Part shown: positions 16,390-26,383 of the stretch, piece by piece
How positions within the stretch are numbered: position 1 is the stretch's first letter
How the letters are laid out: each line of letters begins with the position of its first letter
DNA from: Chionoecetes opilio
Lineage: Eukaryota; Arthropoda; Malacostraca; Decapoda; Majidae
Reading direction: 5' to 3'
DNA: 64,000 nucleotides
Assembly: GCA_016584305.1 (NCBI GenBank)
Contig: JACEEZ010018502.1
Span: 107,501 to 171,500 of the forward strand
The notes under the pieces: model-generated
What the model saw: only the letters and a program-made list of their open reading frames with translations
The model's database searches: none
Told to the model about the DNA's origin: nothing
Program-made: the position numbers and the translations under genes

Positions 16390-16530
16390 AATGTGTACAT
16401 TTTATGTCACAAACACATATTTATTATTTGAGATCTTACCTATAGAAACCTAGAAAGATTACCATATAGAAAGATTACCATATAGAAAGGTGTTATTAAC
16501 GTAAGGGTCTGGAGTGAACTCATATTCCAT
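16390..16530. mobile_element. second BEL LTR edge and short tandem repeat
   Basis: TGTGTACATTTTATGTCAC restarts the LTR end for about 75 bp. It is followed by three units related to AGAAAGATTACCATAT and an LTR scrap (GTGTTATTAACGTAAGGGTC). Confidence 0.7.
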
Positions 16531-16544
16531 CAACAGCTAAAGTT

Positions 16545-17420
16545 TCTTTAACCCAAATTTTGCAAGGTATTGCACAGGGAGATCAAGATTGTTACACCTA
16601 AGAGTGATCAGCTATGTCAGCCACCCTTAGAGTTTAAAGATCCCTCGTTTGTGGGTATTTATCCCGCGCCTGTTAAAGTTACGCAAATCAAACAGCCTGT
16701 AATTAAGATGCAAACTTCTCAGCCTTTCAGTAAACCACTAAGACCTACTCAAATAAAAGATACAATCCCTACATCCAGGGCTACTTCTAGTGAAGTACGA
16801 AGAATAAATTGTGTCTTATGTGAGGGGGGACATCCACCCTCCTCATGTAACATCTATTCAGATTGTTCCACGAGAGTTGAAAGGTTAATGAGCCTTGGTA
16901 ATTGCCTAACCTGTCTCCGTGGTAAACATGCTTCAAATGCATGACCTATAAACTTAAGAACTTGTAGGAAATGTAAACAATTTATTCATAACATCGCTCT
17001 TTGTCCTAACAGTGATATTAACTCAGACCCTACAGTAGTTAAAATGGCAGTCACTAATAAGAGTAGTTCAGCAGCTGTTCCTACTGCAGAATTGAAGGTG
17101 AGCCACAATGGTAATTCAGTCATTGTAAAAACAATGTTTGACATTGGTGCACAAAGATCCTTCATAGGCAGGGAGATAGTTGAATTATTACAACTACCAA
17201 TAATTAACAGTGAATTTAACCATATCAGGTTTTCTTGCCAATACAGAGGCTCAAACCTTTGACACAGTTCAACCCCTAGTCCAATTAGAAAGATATAAAT
17301 GTAGGGTAGCTGCTGTAGTAGTAAATAATATTGGTATTAGTTTAACTGTTAATGGACTAAAAGACACAGCTGAAATGCTAAGGGATAATGGTGTTAAACT
17401 AGTTACGTAGTAATTCCTCC
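16545..17420 (+). pseudogene. BEL/Pao gag C-terminus and protease (copy ii)
   Basis: This plus-strand copy retains the linker (PPLEFKDPSFVGIYPAPVKV) and an intact double-knuckle segment (CVLCEGGHPPSSCNIYSDC). A stop follows at HASNA, then come knuckle and protease pieces in shifted frames. The protease core reads MFDIGAQRSFIG, so the catalytic Asp-Ser-Gly is changed to Asp-Ile-Gly. The region upstream of the linker is missing. It is a decayed fragment of the same family as copies i and iii. Confidence 0.82.
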
Positions 17421-17622
17421 GAGGACGTTGATGGTCCCTTTCAATTAATAATAAGCGCTGATTATTTTGGGCATTACCTAAGGAAGGTCATCAAAAGACA
17501 TAACGTCTCTATGTTAACCAGTGCTGGTCGTAAGGTAACAATGGGACCCATCCCACATACTCACCAAGCTGAACAAGAGGAGAGTTTTTCTAGTCATGCA
17601 CAACCCCTATTAATTACCAGAA

Positions 17623-18162
17623 TTGGAACCACTTTCTTGCCCACACCAATTAGTAAGGGAACCTGAATTGATACCAGATCCTGTGATAGACATAGAAAGG
17701 TTTTCCTTATCGAGCAAACTATTGAACACTACTAAATTAGTCTTCAAATCCATTAGAAGGGATAGCTCTGACTCTTTGAAGTTTTGGGTCAGAACATTAC
17801 AAAAGCAGGAATTTCCTGAGGAATATCAGCTCTTGGCCTCAGCCAGCCCCCATAGGAACAAATTGACCAAATTATTAGGTCTGTACCTAGATCATGAGGG
17901 TATAATTAGGTGTCGAGGACGAAATTTGAAAGCTGATCTTCCAAATACCACCTGCCATCCCATACTAATTCCCAAATGCCATCATCTTACTAAATTGTTG
18001 GTGGAAGAATATCATAGGAACTCATTACATGGCGGAATGGATACAATATTAGCCGATATCAGGTGTCAATTTTGGATACATCATGGTAGACAGGCAGTCA
18101 AATATTACCTCAAATCTCTCATTAAATTTAATAGATCTGAAGGTAGACTGGTTAACCATTAG
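17623..18162 (+). pseudogene. BEL/Pao integrase zinc-binding region joined to protease (copy ii)
   Basis: After a short protease tail (TFLPTPIS in the neighbouring frame) the sequence passes immediately into REPELIPDPVIDIERFS and KLLGLYLDHEGIIRCRGR, then an H2C2-like integrase segment (HHLTKLLVEEYHRNSLHGG...QFWIHHGRQAVKYYLKS). In typical BEL/Pao polyproteins a reverse transcriptase and RNase H of several hundred residues lie between these parts; here they are absent. The usual second cysteine pair of the zinc finger is not visible (KSLIKFNRSEG). The frame stops at 18162 before the catalytic core. Confidence 0.8.
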
Positions 18163-18355
18163 TTAATGACCTTACTTAGGTATCGCCCAAAATAATTAGC
18201 GCCTATTATTAATTGGTATGGGCCATCAACATCCTCAAAGGTATTTCTTTATAGTCTAACACCTTTCTCTTTCAACATTTCAGCTGTAGATTTTAGTCTT
18301 TGTACAGTTAAATGTATACTGATGTTATTAACTACAGCAGCTACCCTACATTTAT
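18163..18355 (-). mobile_element. BEL/Pao protease fragment, antisense
   Basis: It aligns with 24730-24905 (GACCTTCCTTAGGTAACGCC region through CTACCCTACATTTAT) but is clearly diverged. It ends at the insertion point of copy iii. Confidence 0.75.
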
Positions 18356-18360
18356 GTGCA

Positions 18361-18711
18361 ATTATATATTGGAAATTTGTGTCACAAACACATTTATTAT
18401 TTAAGATGTCACCTATTGAAACCCATTGTCTATCTCATCCCGATACAATACCCCAACTAGTCAACTAACTAGGATACTTATCGGTGGATAGTAGGGTTGA
18501 ATTGTTTGTAGGCTTATCAATACTGCAATGTCTTGTTATTCGAAGAGGTCAGCGTGATCGAGGCCGCCGGTGCAGGGCGGAGGCGGAGGCGTTATTTTTT
18601 ATCGGCGTCAGGTGGGTTTTCATAACCCAGTTATCCACGACGCGAAAAGATATATCACTGTGTTGATATTAACACGTTCTATGATTTAACACTTATATGT
18701 ACAAAATTAAC
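18361..18711 (-). mobile_element. BEL 3' LTR of copy iii, first part
   Basis: From TTGGAAATTTGTGTCACAAA to ACAAAATTAACGTA it matches the LTR at 26384-26732. It is cut at GTAT by the Gypsy-type element; the remainder is at 22380-22850. Confidence 0.85.
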
Positions 18712-18715
18712 GTAT

Positions 18716-19659
18716 TGTTACGAACGCGCTCCCGAGAAACAACTCGAGCTCAAGTTCGAGTGGGAATCCGGTTGTTTTGGCCAGGCCCAGGCCGAGACCC
18801 AGGAAGGACACGCGAGGCCTGACGAGGTGGCGTCTCCCGCGGGAGGTGAAGTCTATGCTGGTGTTGTGCCTGAAGGAGGTAAGGTGGTGTCTCCCGCGGG
18901 AGGTGACGTCTACCGTGGCACTGTGTGGCGCCTGGACGAGGCCGGAAGAGGCGGCTAGAGAGGTGTAGTGCCTGTGGGTGGCACTGCCGGCGAGGCAGTC
19001 GCTGACGGAGAGGATCTACGTGGCCAGTGGAGTGGAGAGACGGCTCCTGGCATGTAGGGAGGCACAGTAGTGTGCCGGTGTGAGGTAAGGCGACGTGACG
19101 TCTCCTGTGGACTGTGGTGCGCCTGTGTGGACTGACGGCGACGCTGCAGAAGGAGACGGCCACAGTGGATCGTCGCAAGGTCGTATTTGCGAGGAGGTAA
19201 GGTTGTGTGGTAGGATTGCGGCGCCCAGCTTGTGGCGGCCGCGGTGGATTGTGGCGCCTGATGAGGCGGTCACTGTAGTGTGCCTGTGAGTGGTACTGGG
19301 GTTATGTGGTGGTTATGTAGCGTCTCCCTACGACGGCCGAGGAAGAGGTCGGGGGTTGTGACGTTGCATTGGTGTCAGGAGTTGTAGATTTGTAGTGAGT
19401 GACCATGTGTAGTGCTTTGTTCATTCTCTCCACCTTCAGGAGTTGAGTACTGTGTATTGTGTGACCTCCGCCATTAAATGTAGAGTGTATTGCAGTGTGT
19501 GTCAGTGTCCTCTTTCCGCCATGTGCTTGACTACGTGTTATACACCAATACTCGCCTTCAGGTTTTCTACCGAGCCTTCGTCAGGAGTTAAGGGGTTACG
19601 TGGGGCGTCCTTGGGGGTGAGATAAGAAAGGTGAGTCAGAGTGAGGGCCCTGCGTAACA
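18716..19659 (+). mobile_element. 5' LTR of Gypsy-type element
   Basis: TG...CA ends, with the same length as the 3' LTR. Reading the two side by side I count about 40 substitutions and no length change, roughly 4% divergence. Confidence 0.93.
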
Positions 19660-19660
19660 C

Positions 19661-19679
19661 TGGTGTCAGGAGTGGGATT
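19661..19679 (+). promoter_or_regulatory. primer-binding site, tRNA-Leu type
   Basis: TGGTGTCAGGAGTGGGATT starts one base after the 5' LTR. It is complementary to the 3' end of animal tRNA-Leu (…ATCCCACTCCTGACA plus CCA). Confidence 0.85.
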
Positions 19680-19728
19680 AATTGTAGAATAATCTGTGGC
19701 CGGTAGTTGTGTTAACACGCGTTCAAAA

Positions 19729-20943
19729 ATGGTGGATAGAGAGAGAGACAAAGGGGAAGGCGAGGTGAAGCATTGTGACGTCACTGAGGAAGAATGTACA
19801 CCTGGCGCGCTGCTAATGACGGGTAGGGAGAGAGTGGACATGAACATGATCATGGCCATGATGAGAGAAATGATGAGCCATAATAGAAGTGAAAAGGAGA
19901 AAATGAGAGAAATGATGAGCCATAATATAAGTGAAAATGAGAGAATGATGAGAGAAATGATGAGCCAGAGGAAAGAAATGAGGAAAGAAATGAGGAAAGA
20001 AATGGTTAGAAAAAATGAAATTATAAGTGAAATGAAACAAAATTTAAATGAAGTGAGAGACACACTGAGGAGAGGCTTAAATAACGAGGTACAGGCTGAC
20101 GAGAGGCAGGACCTGACGCAGGCCAGGGCGTGTGTCGATCTGGGGATGAAGCTGTTAAGGGTAGGTGAGGAAGAGCTGCCCTTGTCCCCAGGTGACGCCC
20201 CTGCAGAAGGAGTGAGCGTGGAAATTAAGGCGGCCCCGTCAGGAGGAAGCAGTGAAGTGACGCTGCCTGGTTACGTCGCTGCGATGGAGAACTCTTGCCT
20301 CCTGGGCCTGGACTACCTGACGCAGGGTGGGGCGTGCATCGACCTACGGAGGAGGACGGTAAGGGTATGCGGAGAAGAGGTGCCCTTACTCCCCGGTGAC
20401 GCCCCGGCGGAGGTAGTTCCGGCTAAGCGGCGTTCCACTCCTCGCCTCCCTGCCCCGCCTTCGTCACCCTACCGCCGCGCTGCAGTGTGTGGCCGATCGG
20501 GGCGGCGTGAACCGTCAGGAGGCGATGGAAAGGCGGCGTGGAGGGCTTGCCGGGCCCGCTTCACGGCGCTGGCAAACGGCGTAGAAGGCAGGAAGGGCCG
20601 CGCTGGGAGACTGCCGCCCCGGCAGGTGCGGATCAAGCGCCCACGGATGAAGGGCGGCCTGCCACTCCGGCAGGTGTGGATCAAGCGCCCACGGATGAAG
20701 AGCGGCCTGCCGCCCCGGCAGAAGACCCGCCGGCGTGGTGAACGTGGGAAGCCGCGCAGCAAGCAGTGGAGGTTTCGGGGGGCTAGGATGAAGAGGACGT
20801 CCCCAAACCTGCCTCTGCTACGCCGTCAGGAGGATGGCAAGCGCAGTGTGTGGCCCCCGCCGAAGCTGTGGCAGGTGGACGACGGTGGAGGGATGCATTG
20901 TACCCTCTACCAGGCAGAACCAGCCACAGCGTGTTGCTGTTGA
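19729..20943 (+). CDS. gag-like coiled coil with protease remnants
   Basis: The first ATG in a 404-codon frame (MVDRERDKGEGEVKHCD) was chosen; the upstream extension has no ATG. Residues about 35-115 are a Met/Glu/Lys-rich coiled coil built from imperfect repeats of REMMSHNRSEKEKM. Two related blocks follow: ACVDLGMKLLRVGEEELPL and ACIDLRRRTVRVCGEEVPL, each followed by PGDAPAE. The second is preceded by SCLLGLDYLTQGG. Those words match the C-terminal end of Gypsy retropepsins (L.GLD.L....A.IDL); the catalytic D-S/T-G is not present. The last third is Arg/Pro-rich and holds a repeated QVRIKRPRMKGGLPL-type unit of 48 bp. It has no stop for 1.2 kb. Role as a structural protein is inference. Confidence 0.7.
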   Translation: MVDRERDKGEGEVKHCDVTEEECTPGALLMTGRERVDMNMIMAMMREMMSHNRSEKEKMREMMSHNISENERMMREMMSQRKEMRKEMRKEMVRKNEIISEMKQNLNEVRDTLRRGLNNEVQADERQDLTQARACVDLGMKLLRVGEEELPLSPGDAPAEGVSVEIKAAPSGGSSEVTLPGYVAAMENSCLLGLDYLTQGGACIDLRRRTVRVCGEEVPLLPGDAPAEVVPAKRRSTPRLPAPPSSPYRRAAVCGRSGRREPSGGDGKAAWRACRARFTALANGVEGRKGRAGRLPPRQVRIKRPRMKGGLPLRQVWIKRPRMKSGLPPRQKTRRRGERGKPRSKQWRFRGARMKRTSPNLPLLRRQEDGKRSVWPPPKLWQVDDGGGMHCTLYQAEPATACCC

Positions 20944-21431
20944 GTCCTGTCTCCGTCACCGGCGCTTTGCAGTGGAGGGCATGGTCGGTCGGGAAGTCGT
21001 GGCGCCCTTTGCCGCGGAGACGAGCAGCTGGAGCAGAGGGGAGAACCGCGGAGCCAATGGAGAGTGACTCTTGGCCGTGGTTACCTCTGAAGCGAGCCCA
21101 GGGAAGTGGATGGTCCCCTGGGGCTTGTGGCTCCTGTTAGAGGGTGCAGGGGCGTCACCTGCTTGTGTGTCTCGCGTGCGAAGAGGAAGGGCGGCCTGGT
21201 GCGACCTGCCAACACTGTGTGGTGGCTGGGGAAGGCGACGGTGGGACTTAATTGTAGCTGTAAGGCTTTGGGTGGTAATGTTTGGTTTTGTGTGTGTGTT
21301 TAATGAGGAGGCGATTGCCCTTCATTTGAGAATTTTGTGTTATATGTGCATGTAGCCATGTGTTATGATTTTTCTGTTTCTTTTTAGTTTTGGCTGGATG
21401 AGGTCGGCCAGTATTTTTGAGGGGTGGGCAG
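20944..21431 (+). other. non-coding tail of Gypsy-type element with polypurine tract
   Basis: GC-rich sequence without a clear domain. The purine-rich GAGGGGTGGGCAG immediately before the 3' LTR (about 21419-21431) fits a polypurine tract for second-strand priming. Confidence 0.65.
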
Positions 21432-22375
21432 TGTTACGAACACGCTCCTGAGAGACAACTCGAGCTCAAGTTCGAGGGGGAAGCCGGTTGTTTTGGCCAG
21501 GCCCAGGCCGAGACCCAGGAAGGACACACGAGGCCTGACGAGATGGCGTCTCCCACGGGAGGTGAAGTCTATGCTGGTGTTGTGCCTGAAGGAGGTAAGG
21601 TGGTGTCTCCCGCGGGAGGTGACGTCTACCGTGGCACTGTGTGGCGCCTGGACGAGGCCGGAAGAGGCGGCTAGAGAGGTGTAGTGCCTGTGGATGGCAC
21701 TGCCGGCGAGGCAGTCGCTGACGGAGAGGATCTACGTATCCAGTGGAGTGTAGAGACGACTCCTGGCATGTAGGGAGGCACTGTAGTGTGCCGGTGTGAG
21801 GTTAGGCGACGTGACGTCTCCTGTGGACTGTGGTGCACCTGTGTGGACTGACGGCGACGCTGCAGAAGGAGGCGGCCACAGTGGATAGTCGCAAGGTCGT
21901 ATTTGCGAGGAGGTAAGGTTGTGTGGTAGGATTGCTGCGCCCGGCTTCTGACGGCCGCGGTGGATTCTGGCGCCTGATGAAGCGGCCATTGTAGTGTGCC
22001 TGTGAGAGGTACTGGAGTTGTGTGGTGGTTATGTAGCGTCTCCCTACGACAGCCGAGAAAGAGGTCGGGGGTTGTGACGTTGCATTGGTGTCAGGAGCTG
22101 TAGATTTGTAGTGAGTGACCATGTGTAGTGCTTTGTTTATTCTCTCCACCTTCAGGAGTTGAGTACTGTGTATTGTGTGACCTCCGCCATTAAATGTAGA
22201 ATGTATTACAGTGTGTGTCAGTGTCCTCTTTCCGCCATGTGCTTGACTACGTGTTATACACTAATACTCGCCTTCAGGTTTTCTACCGAGCCTTCGTCAG
22301 GAGTTAAGGGGTTACGTTGGGCGGCCTTGGGGGTGAGATAAGAAAGATGAGTCAGAGTGAGGGCCTTGCGTAACA
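21432..22375 (+). mobile_element. 3' LTR of Gypsy-type element
   Basis: 944 bp, matching the 5' LTR throughout, and followed by the GTAT duplication. Confidence 0.93.
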
Positions 22376-22379
22376 GTAT

Positions 22380-22850
22380 GTACAATTTGTTCCTCTCGCT
22401 TTAATCAGAAAACCACAGTCAAAGATGTTATCAACATAAGGGTATGGAGTGTACTGAAACTCCGTGGGCGGCAGGGCATCGGCCGCCTGGTGCCTACCTA
22501 TACGTGTCAAATCGTTGGTGTCGGCGTGGCACCCCTACCAATACCTGCCACGTATAAACGCAGGATAGGATCAATATTATACCGACGACCAATAGCCAGT
22601 CGCTCCAAATTAAGGTGCTAATATAAGGTGCAAATGCTTATTAACCACTCGGAATGTTAATCTATATTATCCCAGTCCTAATCATTTACTTAAATTACCT
22701 TAATTAATACCTATTACCATTATAATTATATATATACATCCCTACGCTCCCCCTTTGATGAGCGGACAATACCTCCCTCACAAGGGGGGGGGGGGACAAA
22801 ACCACCACTTTACCAATTATTGAGTGGGTGGTTGCTGGATAATTTCCACA
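22380..22850 (-). mobile_element. BEL 3' LTR of copy iii, second part
   Basis: Continues the LTR exactly where 18711 stopped, through the poly-G run at 22785-22795, to the end at ATAATTTCCACA. Confidence 0.88.
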
Positions 22851-22974
22851 ACTGGGGGCCGGCGAAAACTGAAGTTCCGCTTCAAGTGACATCACCCCAA
22901 GCCACATAGCGCCGAAACATTTGAATAGAGGTTTCGGCACTTTGGTCTTTGACTAATTTCAAATTTATGTACCT

Positions 22975-23684
22975 TTAGATAGAGGTACAAGTGAATATGC
23001 AGACATATACTTGATTGGGGGGAGAGTTATTTCCGGAAATTATAATATCCCCAGTATAGTCAGTATAGTCATCACCATTGACCTCAAATGGTTTTAGGAA
23101 CTCTCTATCAGCGGGAAGTTCAGGGGGACCTAGATAGGAGACCAGTCTACCTTCAGATCTATTAAATTTAATGAGAGATTTGAGGAAATATTTGACTGCC
23201 TGTCTACCATGATGTATCCAAAATTGACACCTGATATCGGCTAATATTGTAGCCATTCCGCCATGTAATGAGTTCCTATAAAATTCTTCCACCAATAATT
23301 TAGTAAGATGATGGCATTTGGGAAATAGTATGGGATTACAGGTGGTATTTGAAAGATCAGCTTTCAAATTTCGTCCTCGACACCTAATTATACCTCATGA
23401 TCTAGGTACAGACCTAATAATTTGGTCAATTTGTTCCTATGGGGGCTGGCTGAGGCCAAGAGTTGATATTCCTCAGGAAATTCCTGCTTCTGTATTGTTC
23501 TGACCCAAAATTTCAGAGGATCAGAGCTATCCCTTTTTATGAATTTGCAGACAAATTTAGTAGTGTTCAAGAGTTTGCTCAATAAGGAAAACCTTTCTAT
23601 GTCTATCACAGGATCTGGGATCAATTCAGGTTTCCTTATTATATCTACAGATATATCTGGCTGAGTGGAAACCTGTTTAGGCAT
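22975..23684 (-). pseudogene. BEL/Pao integrase fragment (copy iii)
   Basis: Two adjoining minus-strand frames. The upstream one contains KPELIPDPVIDIERFSLLS and KLLGLYLDHEV; the downstream one contains the H2C2-like zinc segment (HHLTKLLVEEFYRNSLHGG, QFWIHHGRQAVKYFLKS). This leads into the start of the integrase core: YLGPPELPADREFLKPFEV, DYTGDIIISGN and VYVCIFTCTS. Only the first catalytic aspartate region is reached. The reading frame then decays (RRYVAWGDV plus stop) and meets the 3' LTR within about 125 bp, so most of the core is deleted. A frame change lies near 23390. Confidence 0.85.
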
Positions 23685-23830
23685 ATTATTACACCCTTTC
23701 AGCCAGGTAGGGCCTTTAAACCATAATCTGTGTTTAATTTGAGGGTAGTATTTCCTCGCGACACATTATTAGTAGGATTTTCATTAGTGGCAATATATTT
23801 ATTATGAACTGGAATATACCTTTCCTTTAA

Positions 23831-24547
23831 CCCTTTCACGCACGAAAAGTTTATTAAGTTTTTCCGTCCACTGCGACATGCATTTGGGGCTCTCTAAGTT
23901 GCCCCGCGGAATGGCCTGACTGTGCGGCGAATGTTTTGTTTATGTTATCAATTTCAACCACGATTATTCTTTTTTCCTGGCATTATTATATATCGTTGGT
24001 TTCGCAAGAGATTATTCTGCCTTATGAAAGACAAAAATAACAAGAAATGCAAATAAATAGCGGAGTTTATTGACTTAAAAAAACATTGAGTAAAGAGAAA
24101 TAAGAAATACTTACGTTCACCACTTCGTAGCTCGATACTTCCTGCGTCGACTTTTTATGGTTTATATGCCAATAAAAGCGTACTTTTATGAGGATTGCAA
24201 CGCTACCATTATAATTTTCATATGACCAGTAGATTTTGAGAAAATGGAGGAAAACTGAAATACATGTTGGAAGGCGGATGGCTAAGAAGGCGGGCTAACA
24301 CGCTGCCTGCTGAGAGTGAACAAAGACACGGGCCCTTATCACTTCAAATCCATTCGCACGAGCGTGTTGACAATTAGTTTATTTTATAGACCTAGCTTGG
24401 ATCTTTTACGCAGAAAATTTTGACGCGATTCTGATAAATACTTTAATTTTTGGCGAATTTTTTTATGTTTTTTGACGCAATTCGCGTCAAAAGCTAAGAT
24501 GTACACGGGCCTGTTTTGACGCGATCGCGTCACCGTGCGTGGAAGGG
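23831..24547. mobile_element. piggyBac-like MITE with TTAA duplication
   Basis: The 717-bp insert has ends CCCTTTCACGCACG and, reversed, CCCTTCCACGCACG, and is flanked on both sides by TTAA (23827-23830, 24548-24551). Copy i shows the uninterrupted BEL sequence (CCTCTAATACCTCAC) at this place. CCC termini with TTAA duplication are the hallmark of piggyBac-type transposition. No transposase is encoded. The right end contains a dense cluster of GACGCGAT/ATCGCGTC palindromic words. Confidence 0.93.
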
Positions 24548-24608
24548 TTAATACCTCACTAATTGGTGTGGGCAAGAAAGTGGTTCCAATTCTGGTAATT
24601 AATAGGGG

Positions 24609-25322
24609 TTATGCATGACTAGGAATACTCTCCTCCTGTTCGGCTTGGTGAGTATGTGGGATGGGTCCCATTATTACCTTACCACCAGCACTGGTGAACA
24701 TAGAGACGTTATGTCTTTTGATGACCTTCCTTAGGTAACGCCCAAAATAATCAGCGCCTATTATTAATTGGAAGGGACCATCAACGTCCTCGAAGGTATT
24801 ACTAATTAGTTTAATACCATTATCCCTTTGCATTTCAACTGTGTCTTTTAGTCCATTAACAGTTAAACTAATACCAATATTATTTACTACTACAGCAGCT
24901 ACCCTACATTTATATTTTCCTAATTGGACTAGGGGTTGAACTATGTCAAAGGTTTGAGCCTCTTTATTGGCAAGAAAACCTGATATGGCTAAGTTCACTT
25001 TATTAATTATGGGTAGTTGTAACAATTCACCTATCTCCCTACTTATGAAGGATCTTTGTGCACCGCTGTCAAACATTGTCTTTACAATGACTGAATTACC
25101 ATTGTGGCTCACCTTCAATTCTGCAGTAGGAACAGCTGCTGAACTACGCTTATTCGTGACTGCCATTTTAACTACTGTAGGATCTGAGTTTATTTCACTG
25201 TTAGGACAAAGAGCGATGTTATGAATAGATTGTTGACATTTCCTACAAGTACTTAAATTTATAGGGCATGCCTTTGAAGCATGTTTACCACGGAGACAGG
25301 TTAGGCAATTACCAAGGCTCAT
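24609..25322 (-). pseudogene. BEL/Pao zinc knuckle and aspartic protease (copy iii)
   Basis: Open for 237 codons: MSLGNCLTCLRGKHASKACP, TCRKCQQSIHNIALCPN, protease core MFDSGAQRSFIS with DSG intact, and FQLIIGADYFGRYLRKV. The end of the frame is cut by the piggyBac-like MITE and resumes at 23826 as IPVHNKYIATNENPTNNVSRGN. It is the best preserved of the three copies and keeps the protease catalytic motif. It is linked to gag by a frameshift near 25400-25500. Confidence 0.85.
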
Positions 25323-25405
25323 TAACCTATCAACTATCGTGGAACAATCTCAATAGATATTACATGTGGAGGGTGGATGTCCCCCCTCACATAAGACACA
25401 ATTTA

Positions 25406-25999
25406 TTATTCGTACCTCACTAGAAGTAGCCCTGGATTTAGGGATTGTATCTTGTATTTGAGTAAGTCTGAGTGGTTTACTGGTAGGCTGAGAAGTTTGA
25501 ATCTAATTACAGGCTGTTTGATTTGCGTAACTTTAACAGGCGCAGGATGAATACCCACTAACGAGGGATCTTTAAACTCTAAGGGTGGCTGATATAGCTG
25601 ATTACTCTTAGGTGTAACAATCTTAATCTCCCTGTGAGGGGGTTCCTGCTCAATACCTTGCAAATTTTGGGTTAAAGAAACTTTAGCTGTTGATGGAATA
25701 TGAGCACACTCCAGTAATCCCTCATATTCAATTACTTTATCGAGATATCTTTGACACTGTTGTTCATAATTGATCACACATTGGTGAGTCATTTCTTTAT
25801 CCCCAGCTTGTCTTAATTGAACTTCATATAGGAAGTATGCCGACTCATATTTATCCCATTGCTCATTTAACAATGGTAGACCTGTCTTTAAATTAATATA
25901 ATCAATAGGTATTGCCTTAATTGCGTCCTCACACTGATTATATATTATTGTGAGCATTGCAAATTTAGCTGATAATGAATGCTTAGCTAATTTCGCCAT
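25406..25999 (-). pseudogene. BEL/Pao gag (copy iii)
   Basis: Starts at an ATG (MAKLAKHSLSAKFAMLTIIY) conserved in position in the family; copy i has ACG there. It has the capsid-like LPLLNEQWDKYESAYFLYEV and the linker PPLEFKDPSLVGIHPAPVKV. A single-base change near 25503 shifts the frame, giving an aberrant tail (FKLLSLPVNHSDLL) instead of the knuckle. Confidence 0.83.
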
Positions 26000-26383
26000 G
26001 ATTTAGTTAATTACTAAGCAAAATAAAATATTAAATGCTAAATCACGTCACTAAAAATAATTGTTAGTTGATAATTTATTATTATATCCTAAGTGGAGGT
26101 AGTGTCGTTGATTTGGTCTGTCAAGGCGCATAACCAGGCCTATAACCAGCCACCACTTAACTATTACCCCTAACTATAGTGCTACGTAACCTCTGATGTC
26201 ATCTACTATCTGGCGAATGGTAGTTGCACGGCTGTTGCACGGCTGTTGCACCGCTCGTTCCCGACGCTGCAAAACACCTCACCTCCGCTCTCACAACCAG
26301 CGGTTGGGATAGGCTCATAATTACGCCTCACAATGACAACTTTGAAGCACATGTACACCAACATTCCTCACTCGGGGCACCAT

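Larger units (their letters stand above)
18716..22375 (+). mobile_element. non-autonomous Gypsy-type LTR retrotransposon
   Basis: Both LTRs are 944 bp (18716-19659 and 21432-22375) and begin TGTTACGAAC and end GCGTAACA. The flanks carry a 4-bp duplication GTAT (18712-18715, 22376-22379). Removing the element and one GTAT restores the BEL LTR sequence seen at 26730-26745. The interior is only 1,772 bp and encodes a gag-like/protease-remnant protein; no reverse transcriptase or integrase is present. Such an element would depend on enzymes supplied by a relative. Confidence 0.95.

Noticed and set aside
19095..21355. Other open frames within the Gypsy-type element on both strands
   Set aside because: GC-rich LTR shadows; several are duplicated simply because the LTR is duplicated.
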